Assembly: GCA_002989075.1 (NCBI GenBank)
Contig: PSQN01000017.1
Span: 3,045,453 to 3,109,452, forward strand
Length of the DNA stretch: 64,000 nucleotides
Direction of reading: 5' to 3'
DNA from: Arthonia radiata
Lineage: Eukaryota; Ascomycota; Arthoniomycetes; Arthoniales; Arthoniaceae
Shown here: piece by piece, positions 56,436 through 64,000 of the stretch
Layout of the letters: each line of letters begins with the position of its first letter
How positions within the stretch are numbered: position 1 is the stretch's first letter
Made by a program: the position numbers and the translations under genes
Notes under the pieces: generated by a model
Told to the model about the DNA's origin: nothing
Database searches by the model: none
What the model saw: the letters and a program-made list of their open reading frames with translations, nothing else

Positions 56436-57961
56436 ATGAAAGCCACGCTCTTCACCCTGGCTAGCTGCCTTGCGACCTTGGCTCTCTCGAAGCCATGCCC
56501 GTTCGCAGAGCTGCACGAGGGCGGCATGCTCTCCAGCGAGGAGTCCGCCAAATTTGCTGCTGTCAGACGGGATCCCGCCGCTGCTGAGAGGCTTCTCACC
56601 GAGCATCGTCAGAAGTACAAGCGCAGCATTGACGAGCACAACAAGCTTGCTGCGCGTCAGAGCAGCTCGCCCGGCCTGCTTGACGGCCTTCCCCTTGGTG
56701 GTGGCTTGCGTACGTTTGGAATCCGACCCACAACCAAGCACACATGTGCTAACATGCAACAGTCAATGGAGTCTTGCAGCCTTTGAGTGGCATACTCGCT
56801 GGCCTTGACATACCTACACCTCAGCCACAGGGTCTTGTCCTTATCCCGGGTCAGGATCCTGACCGCCAATTCCAAGCGCCTGGCCCCACCGACGTCCGTG
56901 GCGTCTGCCCGACGCTCAACGCTTTAGCGAATCATGGGTACATCTCAAGGAACGGCATCACTTCATTTGCTGAGGCTGCGAATGCAGTGCAGACTGGATA
57001 TGGGTATGTGGATATATGTTTGCTCGTAATATGTCTATAAACTAACGCCTTCGACAGCTTTGGCTACGGTCTGTCTGTCTTTTTGTCAGCGCTCGGCCTC
57101 CTAGCTGGCGGCGATCTCGTCACCGGCAAATACAGCCTCGGCGGCGCAGACGCTCGCGTGCCCAATACTCTCGGCCCCGCTCTCGGCCTCGACTCCCACG
57201 GCGTCTTCGAGATCGACGGCTCCATCACGCGTCAAGACGTCAACTTCGGCAACAACGCCAACTTTCTGCTGCAACGCTGGGAAGAGTACGTCGACATCGC
57301 CAACGCGAACGGCGGTCTCTTCAACGAAATGACAAACGCCCAAGACAACGGCCTCCGCTACGACAACTCCCGCAACACCAACCCTGGTTTCCTTGCCGGT
57401 GTCGCTTGGTTTGCCGTGTCTCATGCCGAGCGCGTCTTCGTGTACGAGGGCCTGCCAAACGGCACCAATCCCAACGTAGCCGACTATCAAAACGTCGCGC
57501 CCTTCTTCCTCGACGAACGCTTCCCAGAGGACTGGTTCCGCCGCGGCGACCCCTTCTCCCTTCCCTCCGCCTTGATGGAAGCAGCAGGCATGTTCCTCCT
57601 CGAGCCCCGCGAGCTCGGCGGCAACGAAGGCCTGAACAACTTCGTGCCGTTCAGCGTCGACTTGTCCGCGCAGACGCCCGCGCAGATCGGGTGTTTCATC
57701 CTGGAGAACATCTTGGATCTGGCGCCGGATCAGTTCAAGCCTGCGATTGCGAATAATTTTGACACTTACCAGGCGTTCGTTAGGGGCATCATAGTACCGT
57801 TCTTTGAGAATGACGGCTTCTTCAATTGCAATGTGGATAACTTTGCGAAGCCGAGTGTTTCTGCGGGACAGGCGAATGGGGGTGTGAGTTCTTCGGGAAG
57901 CCCTGTGAACGGGTCTTATCCGGGTATTGGTGTCATTGCGCCGGATTCACAGCCATCCTGA
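56436..57961 (+). CDS. Secreted haem-thiolate peroxidase (chloroperoxidase / UPO family)
   Basis: Extracellular haem enzyme of the chloroperoxidase-like family, which performs halogenation, peroxygenation or peroxidation. Exons are 56436-56709, 56763-57003 and 57058-57961, 472 aa. Introns are 53 and 54 bp (GTACGT...CAACAG; GTATGT...CGACAG) in phases 1 and 2. A signal peptide is evident (MKATLFTLASCLATLALS). The axial haem ligand is the Cys of GVCPTLNALANHGYI (codon 56906-56908). Residues NEMTNAQDNG and FEIDGSITRQD match the family's distal region. At ~470 aa it is in the long class, with a Ser/Gly-rich C-terminus. Substrate is unknown. Confidence 0.9.
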
Positions 57962-58909
57962 GGTGATCGGCGACGTACGCATGGGCTGTACCAAAGGAGT
58001 CGCACCACGCTCTTTCTTGCTGCTGTTAGGACGGTTTCAGGCTCATGTATTCCTTCAGATATATCGCAATCAATGTACATCTGCCGCCGACTGATTATCA
58101 ACATTGCTGTTGCTTTCTTTATCTCAGGCAACAATTTCTTTCTCTAAGTGAAGCAGTTCGCTATACCGAGCCCAACCTATCGCTCCAAATTGCATGCGGG
58201 CCACTCGAGCGAATATAAACGTATTTTTTCGCATACCCCTTCACTGGAGGCGATACGCCGTGAGTGACCTCTGTTGAACCAATCGAAGGATTAAATCTGT
58301 CTACAAAATATTCGTCGGGCCACGGCCCCCGGCATTGCACCTGCGTGTTTTGTAATCGTTTCGCAAGGACAGACTCTGATGTTACGCGGTTTTCGTAGAC
58401 AATTTAGCATCAGTCATCGATGAATTCGTGCTAGATCTCCTTACAAGTAAAGACGGATCATCCAGTCGGGAGCTTGGGATAATCTTTACATCCCTGTTGT
58501 CGAGAGCTTGCGTTTCTGGTTTGGCTGAGACGCCAGATCTCCTATTCCCTCAGAGGGCAGTGTATTATCGTTTCTTGAATCGAGTTCAGCGTCACTGTCA
58601 CTACAATTCGCTGCCTCGTCAGTGGGGAGGTCGGACTGTGACAAGTCCAGATTTCCTGAGGGTCGGGCAATGTCAGGTCGATCGATCAGGATCGAGATGA
58701 CCAAGCAACGCCATACCCCTTGGCTCGGAAGTGAGCACGTCAATGTTTTTTCCCAAGGTCTGCATGTTCCATTTTGACCTCCCAATTGATGTCTTGTACT
58801 TGCCACCCTCACGCTCCCAGCGCCTAACGCGACCCTGTTCAGCGGCCCGGCGCCGATGTTTGGTATCAATCTTTTCGGACAATTGGCGAGACCTAACCTC
58901 GTTCCTCTT
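57962..58909. other. Spacer with uncharacterised minus-strand coding-like sequence
   Basis: About 950 bp. On the minus strand, 58882-58673 (basic RRWEREGGKYKTSIGRSK) and 58670-58486 (acidic LDLSQSDLPTDEAANCSDSD) look protein-like. They may be further exons of the ubiquitin-like-domain gene or part of a separate broken gene. No splice model is convincing. Confidence 0.35.
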
Positions 58910-59165
58910 TCATCTGAGTCCATTTGTCTCGAGTCCTGGAGGATTTGATGGCGAGTGACGCAGTGTCAAGGCCTGCTGGTAATGAAATGCAGCCTCCACA
59001 TCAACAAGCTGGTCTGGGTCGCAATCTATGCAAGTTTTAATACAGGCGCATTTATAGCATGAAACATGCTGCCAAGTTTGCGAAGTTTCGTAGAAGTGAA
59101 CACAGCCCTCGAAATCGTCGTTGTCTAAAACGCAGATATCTCGAATGATATTTGGCTCCCCTGCG
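58910..59165 (-). other. Possible fifth exon, cysteine-rich
   Basis: If the GTAAGC just before the TAA of the next gene's last exon (donor at 59220) is spliced to the acceptor TTTTTTTCCAG (ending at 59166), the frame continues through SLAGEPNIIRDICVLDNDDF and YETSQTWQHVSCYKCACIKT to TGA at 58910. It has a close set of cysteines (CYKCACIKTCIDC). Phase and splice signals fit, but no family similarity confirms the join. Confidence 0.35.
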
Positions 59166-59216
59166 CTGGAAAAAAATGAGTCCACCCCGAACATGCACGA
59201 TCAGGATAGGGACTGC

Positions 59217-60788
59217 TTACAGAGACTTGAGTGAGGATTGTTCAGTTTGAGCAGGTAAAGGGAGCTTAGACGACTTCTCGCGCAGTGCCTCAACATTGAT
59301 TTGACCGGTGTCTGAAAATAGGCGAATGCGCTTGAAATGCTTTGGCTCGTCGAGCTCTTCCGGTGTGCCCATGAAAATAGTTGATGACTGGCGACGTCGT
59401 TTCTCCGATGACGATGCTCGAGGTGGAACGCGGACGATGTGGTCGACAACAGCCGTCGGCTCCATTTCTCGTGCAACACGTTTGTAGATCAGGCCGCAAG
59501 AGTGACTCGTACCGACACTGTTAGCTGGGAAAGACCCGTCGCATCTCGAAAATCGATACTCACCACTGTACTTCATCTGCAACGTCTTCACCGACATAGG
59601 CTTCGCAATTCTCAAAGCAACCTGGGCAGCCGCCGTTTTTATGGGCGCGAAGTTCCGAGGCACGGAAAATGATCTCCATGCTGACCTGCTGTCCAGATAC
59701 TACGGCTCCATTCCAGGGTTGATGACGCTCAATGTCAAGTTTACTTTTCTGGTCCTGGAGTGCATACTCCTTTTCGATGATCTTGCGATGACCATGCAAG
59801 TTTCGAAACCGCACCTGTGAAAATGAACATTAGCTTGGAAACCGCAGAGTGCCTGCCTTGATAGCGAAAGTCTTGAAAACTATGGCTTACCTCAATGACA
59901 GCATCAAAGGCGTCCCAAGAATCGACAAACTGCAAGTGCACCGGCGTTCTCCTTCCGAGTGAATCAACTAGCACCATCGGTGAGTCCATCAGTAATGCCT
60001 GAGAGTACAACCAGGACATCTTGGTGTTGATAGAGAGGACGGTCGAGTATGTCTGGAAAGTCGTAGACCGTACGCGGGACATCATGACGACTAGTCGTGA
60101 CCCCATTTCTTGCAGCCATTGCATGCGAGAGGCTAACTGCGTTTTTTGTAGTATTTCATATGCGTTGCTCGATAGATTGACGGCACCGTCCACTCTGCTG
60201 AGAATCTGATTAAGGAGCCCTTCCTGGGTTCGATTGGAGGCGCGCTCAAGCTCGTCGGCGGCATCGAGAGCTTGTGCAGTCTTCGAACCGTGGCACTCGA
60301 TCATGGTGCTGTATCATTAGCTTTGTACAACAACAGAAGCATAATACTCACATGCTCCAGGTGATAAGCAGCATATTGAGGGAGTTCGAGTGGGCAGCGA
60401 TTTCTGCATAGAACTTGTCGACTTCCTCTTTTTTGAGTACCCTCCAGGATACCTTGTGTGTGACATCTTTCAAGATGTTGCCGGAACCCTCTCGCCTCAG
60501 ATACGTCTGGTAAGATTTGACACGAGCGAAAAACGGCTCGGTCGACTCACGACAGGCTCGGGCGGCTTCCCGTGCTGCAACGCATAGAGCGGTCAGCTGC
60601 GGGGATAATTCATGCCGTCGCACTAAAAGATCGACTTGTAATAAAACTCGTTCGAGAGTTTGTAGCTGTTTCAAGAGCTGCTGGAAGCTGTGTGCGGAGC
60701 CGTGGCAGTCACTTAGAGCGCTGACAAGGTCTTTGATCAGTAGCGTCACAGCAATGATGTCGCCTATTGAGCCGAAGGTGACGGGCAT
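59217..60788 (-). CDS. Fungal ubiquitin-like-domain protein
   Basis: Family common in filamentous ascomycetes: a helical N-terminal domain resembling the STAND/NLR fungal N-termini, followed by a ubiquitin-like domain. Function unproven. Exons (minus strand): 60788-60352, 60308-59891, 59814-59564 and 59517 onward. Introns of 43, 76 and 46 bp all fit in phase. The N-terminus MPVTFGSIGDIIAVTLLIKD and helical coiled segments (about 25-235) precede the ubiquitin-like unit at about 262-345: VLVDSLGRRTPVHLQFVDSW, then EVRFRNLHGHRKIIEKEYAL and PWNGAVVSGQQVSMEIIFR. CPGCFENC follows. With exon 4 ending at TAA 59217 the protein is about 468 aa; an alternative fifth exon is listed separately. Confidence 0.8.
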
Positions 60789-61226
60789 TGTGCGCGAATG
60801 TCATGCTCAGAGAAAGACCGCGACGAAGTCATATTACAGTGCGCAAAGTTGGATTACTGCGAGGCTGTGTCTAAGCGTTGTGTGACGCGCAACGGAAGCC
60901 TTGCAGGGTATTGACAATCTGTTGTGGCTGGGCGTTCGGTCCCTGCATAAGTAGAATTGAGCAGAGACGATGTAGAGGTACGTACTTCGGGAATCTTCTC
61001 TTGTAAACTCGGGGTCCTTTCACGACTTCGTTTGAGTTCTTCTCGATCTGATGGTCAGATACCCGGATCTTAGCTTTCCAGAGTCATTTCACACATATAG
61101 CAACGAATGCGCTTCAGAGAACGTCTTGAGTGCTAGCTTCTGCTGAGCCGCGTCAGGCAACCGTTCGCAAATCGTGAGTCAATCATCCGTCCACAGCCAG
61201 CGGAGCAAGGCAGCCATTCACTGCTT
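60789..61226. other. Upstream region of the ubiquitin-like-domain gene
   Basis: About 440 bp presumed to include its promoter. Nothing else was recognised. Confidence 0.4.
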
Positions 61227-61709
61227 CTAGAGCCCCGTTGAACCAACATGTTCTGCAAGATACCGACTATTTCCAGGGATGTAGCTGCATTGGTCATTGT
61301 GGCCACAGAATCTTAATCTGTTGATGAGGGCTTCGGCCCTCTCGTCCCTTTTGCTTGCTGCCTCGTACAATTCACCCGTGTTCGATCCCTCTACTCTCCC
61401 TCGCTTTTTGCCCTTTTGCATCCATATACACTTGCTGAGTTGCAGTGTGGTTGTTCTTCTGAGGAAAGAGCCCGAGTGCCTTCGCGTGCCTGATCTCAGG
61501 GGTAGGCTTGGCAACTTCCATCTAATGTTGCCTAAAGCGGTAACTTCTTTGAGGTGGACGAGGACGGCAATGAACAATCGGAGTGCGTTCGTTACGACGA
61601 GCAGCGGGAGGTTGAAGAAGCGCCCTTGAAGACCTGTCCGATCTAGCACTGTATCATAGACTGCAGCAACGCAGACCATAAGCTCTTCTGGCTGTTGCAG
61701 CGGCTCCAC
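61227..61709 (-). CDS. Weak ORF, 160 codons
   Basis: Open frame with a leucine-rich hydrophobic stretch (LPLLVVTNALRLFIAVLVHL, about residues 34-53) and a basic C-terminal half. No family, no convincing exon partners and no conserved motif. It could be a lineage-specific membrane protein or chance; chance is at least as likely. Confidence 0.2.
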   Translation of the reverse strand: MEPLQQPEELMVCVAAVYDTVLDRTGLQGRFFNLPLLVVTNALRLFIAVLVHLKEVTALGNIRWKLPSLPLRSGTRRHSGSFLRRTTTLQLSKCIWMQKGKKRGRVEGSNTGELYEAASKRDERAEALINRLRFCGHNDQCSYIPGNSRYLAEHVGSTGL

Positions 61710-62904
61710 TTTCGTAGCCCAGCAGCCAACTCGAGAAGTACATCAGATTGCATGTGAACAATATTTATATATTAAACAAACTCTTTCATCTGCCAGAGAA
61801 GTAGCTAAGACCAACATTCTGATGAAGAGGTGGAAGTCTAATGCGTCATTTCGGCAGCACGACCGTCCTCGCTCAAAGTCAGCCTTCTCTTCACTTTTTT
61901 GGCATTTGCCAAGACGAATGTGAAGTCTGCTTGATCAGAAGAGCAACGAAGATTCATATTGCGAAGAGACCAGGCTCCACTTGCGAAGTTCGAGTCGCGG
62001 ACGTCACGAAAGCCACAGGGGCAACATTAGAGCTCTCTTTTTTGCATTTTCGCGGCACTCCAAAGGGTGGATAATGGGCGGTGTGCGGCGTAGTGAGATC
62101 ACTCGCGCAAGTGTGGGCTATCAAATGGGAAATAGTTTCAGCATCTGAACAAGAGTGAATCCGTGCTGTATCGACACCTCCAACGCTGGTGTTCTCCCAT
62201 CTGCCAGCGTCTCAACGGGACGGCCGGGCTCTTTCTTCCGTTAGAGGAATCGGTGCTTGAGCTAGAGCGCACGCAAATACACATACTCGATTAGCATGCA
62301 GCTTCTTTCTCAACTAGTAACGAGCAAGCCCGATGGATGATGGGCTGACCGCCTTTTGTGCCACCCAAGTTTCACCCCGTCGAAAAAAAAGAAAAAAGAT
62401 TGTGAGATCATTCCGGATATCACCAGTGCTTTTTGGATGAGCTGTTAGTGAGTCGTGCTGCAAAATAAAAAGTGCGAGAAGGTAGATTCGACCCTGGGTC
62501 CTTCATCTAATGTTGGTGAAATCGGCAAAAGGCAAGGTTCTCCCGATCCGGAGATGCGGGAGAAGTAAACGAATTGTCAACTGAGCTACTTGCCTGAGAA
62601 ACATAGGTTAGTTTGCAAAATATAATGATCAAGGGGTAGAGTCTGTTTGTCAGCGGGTTCCTGCAGCAGAAACGGCCTTTGAAGAGGCAGGTCTGGGCGT
62701 TGACCGCGTTTGCAAGGTTCACCGCTACTCTGTAAAGACACCCGATCTTTCATGTTAAGACACAAAGAAGTAAGGTAAGACCAGTAATACTTGGATTGCC
62801 GCACCACCAAGTGATGTTCTGCCAAGTCGAGATTTGCGCAGCTGAAGCTTGCTATACGCACTTCTCATTAGTAAATACCTACGACACACAGCGTTCGATG
62901 AAGC
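61710..62904. other. AT-richer spacer with a tRNA-like hairpin
   Basis: About 1.2 kb without a gene. It includes ATTTATATATTAAAC near 61760-61776, an A-rich tract at 62382-62397, and a structured element on the minus strand (62532-62596) described in the findings. No repeat copies were noticed. Confidence 0.4.
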
Positions 62905-64000
62905 CTAGATGATCTTGACTTCGCGAGTTGCCGCCTGGAACGACTCAGACGCGCCTTCAGTGCTCTCATCAAAGCTCCAGCCGCTGAAAGACCCTATCCT
63001 CTGATAACGGTCACCTTCGGAAGGTGTGAAGATCAGCCCCTGAAGCTCCAGCTGCGAGCCCGCCTTCATCGCGTATTGCAGCATGATCAGTGCCGTCACT
63101 TGCATCTCTTCGCTTGGAAAGGCACCTTGGAAGTCTGGCGCTGCGATAAGAGCCATATCCTTCGCCGAGCCAAGCTCAAAACGATGGCTATTTCCAGTCG
63201 GTATCAGTGTCGCCTCCAGTGCCGGGCCTTTTACAGTGACTGAGCCCTCGAGCGCTCCGTACTCGTCATTCTCCGTATGCTGCGTTTCGAAGCCCAAGAC
63301 TTCGGCAGCGACTTTGAAAGCCATGTCATCCTTTGGCAGCTTGTATTCGACAGCACCATCGATGGCTGCCCACGACCACGACGGAGCTACTCTCAACGTC
63401 GGCAAAGGCTTCGGACGAGGAACCTGACGTTTCCGCCAGAGCAGGCCCTCGAGTGCAGGCTTGGACCAGATGCCGGCCATGTAGGTTCCTAGATCGGTAG
63501 GTCGAGTACTTGATATCTCGGAACCAACTCCTGCGATGGCATGCAGCTTGTCTTCTAGGTTTGTAAGTGTCCTATTGGTGTAGTCTGCTACTATTTCATA
63601 CCAGAACTCAAGCACTTTATCGGTACGCGCAGAGGCAAGCTTATATCCAGTATCTCGGGACCTGGACAACAGGCGGTTGGTCTGGTATGCCTCCGCGATC
63701 AGCTCTCTGTTCTCCCTCTCCCCGAACTTGAAGCCTTGGACATCTTCCTGACATTGGTAAACAGGACCTTGCCGGGTGAAGATGAAGAGATTGCGTGGCA
63801 GTAGACGTTCCTCAACAGACCAAGCTCGCGTGCTGATCGGTTCATTGAACTTGTTGTACAGCCAAGGGCGGAACTTGAAGCAAATGGAGTCTTCGGGTCG
63901 TTGCTCGATACTGTCGAGGATTTTGATTGTTTGCACACGGGGCAAAAACTGGTCGTATACGCTGGGCGCTTGCGATGCAACTATGACAAAGTGAGCATCT
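62905..64000 (-). CDS. HET-domain protein, 3' part (runs off window)
   Basis: C-terminal part of a heterokaryon-incompatibility (HET) domain protein. The frame is open from TAG at 62905 to the window end (at least 364 aa), so the start lies beyond 64000. Family marks: EPISTRAWSVEERLLPRNLF, YTNRTLTNLEDKLHAIAGVG, GLLWRKR and APSWSWAAIDGAVEY. They follow the usual HET order (RAWxxQER, then EDKLxAIxGI, then PSWSWA). The segment after the window-edge AHFVIVASQAPSVYDQF also fits. Such proteins trigger cell death after fusion of unlike hyphae, but most members are untested. Confidence 0.88.
   Translation of the reverse strand, partial: DAHFVIVASQAPSVYDQFLPRVQTIKILDSIEQRPEDSICFKFRPWLYNKFNEPISTRAWSVEERLLPRNLFIFTRQGPVYQCQEDVQGFKFGERENRELIAEAYQTNRLLSRSRDTGYKLASARTDKVLEFWYEIVADYTNRTLTNLEDKLHAIAGVGSEISSTRPTDLGTYMAGIWSKPALEGLLWRKRQVPRPKPLPTLRVAPSWSWAAIDGAVEYKLPKDDMAFKVAAEVLGFETQHTENDEYGALEGSVTVKGPALEATLIPTGNSHRFELGSAKDMALIAAPDFQGAFPSEEMQVTALIMLQYAMKAGSQLELQGLIFTPSEGDRYQRIGSFSGWSFDESTEGASESFQAATREVKII

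Noticed and set aside
61375-61400. B-box-like GTTCGATCC
   Set aside because: No A box or acceptor stem at suitable distance; a chance match.
62470-62600. Functional tRNA gene
   Set aside because: A-box- and B-box-like strings exist, but no anticodon arm or standard T-arm can be folded. It is kept only as a low-interest structured element.
1-64000. CRISPR arrays, bacterial operons, riboswitches
   Set aside because: No regularly spaced short repeats were seen, and the exon-intron structure throughout is eukaryotic. The only regular tandem repeat has ~212-bp units without spacers.

Overview
The window looks like nuclear DNA of a filamentous ascomycete, most likely a Dothideomycete (the class is an inference from gene content, not a proven placement). 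Genes are interrupted by short GT-AG introns, mostly 50-100 bp. Conserved eukaryotic genes (CSE1, TSC2, LAA1, PRE5, VPS55, SEC22, CDC123, CLPTM1) sit beside typically fungal families: a HET-domain protein, a fungal ubiquitin-like-domain protein, a haem-thiolate peroxidase and a fungal SRPK-like kinase. No bacterial-type operons, CRISPR arrays or convincing tRNA genes were seen.

Layout. 1.1-11.8 kb is a conserved block: an MFS transporter, exportin CSE1 (minus) and the Rheb-GAP TSC2 (plus), the last two divergent from one promoter. 12.6-13.5 kb holds a three-exon luciferase-domain (DUF5519-like) protein. 13.6-25.3 kb is an accessory island. It has low gene density and contains four related copies of a single-pass membrane protein family with a shared cytoplasmic tail (two intact, two decayed). 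It also contains a family of small proteins ending in HHWHPK, with two members each broken by one in-frame TAA, a divergent and apparently disrupted SRPK-like kinase, two lineage-specific small ORFs and a 280-bp MITE-like element. 25.4-33.8 kb returns to conserved genes: mitochondrial TACO1/YebC, an MMTAG2-type protein and the 2,055-residue HEAT protein LAA1/HEATR5.

34.1-45.2 kb is dense: two small membrane proteins of unknown function, replication factor SLD7 (three exons), a short-chain dehydrogenase, proteasome subunit alpha-6 (PRE5) divergent from VPS55, a LOG-type phosphoribohydrolase and CLPTM1. A 2.6-kb stretch without a recognisable gene follows. Then come an uncharacterised basic protein (47.8 kb), the SNARE SEC22 (four exons), an Asx-homology/DEUBAD protein and CDC123. 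Between the last two lies a tandem array of about five diverged ~212-bp units (52.3-53.35 kb). The right end has a secreted haem peroxidase, a fungal ubiquitin-like-domain gene and the 3' part of a HET-domain gene that runs off the window.

Several genes act in shared processes: nuclear transport (CSE1), TOR control (TSC2), endosome/Golgi traffic (LAA1, VPS55, SEC22, CLPTM1), protein turnover and translation (PRE5, CDC123, TACO1) and replication initiation (SLD7). Their proximity looks like ordinary fungal gene order, not a functional cluster. The most unusual content is the 13.6-25.3 kb island and the 212-bp repeat array. All exon joins were derived by eye from splice signals, phase and family similarity; no transcript evidence or database search was available.
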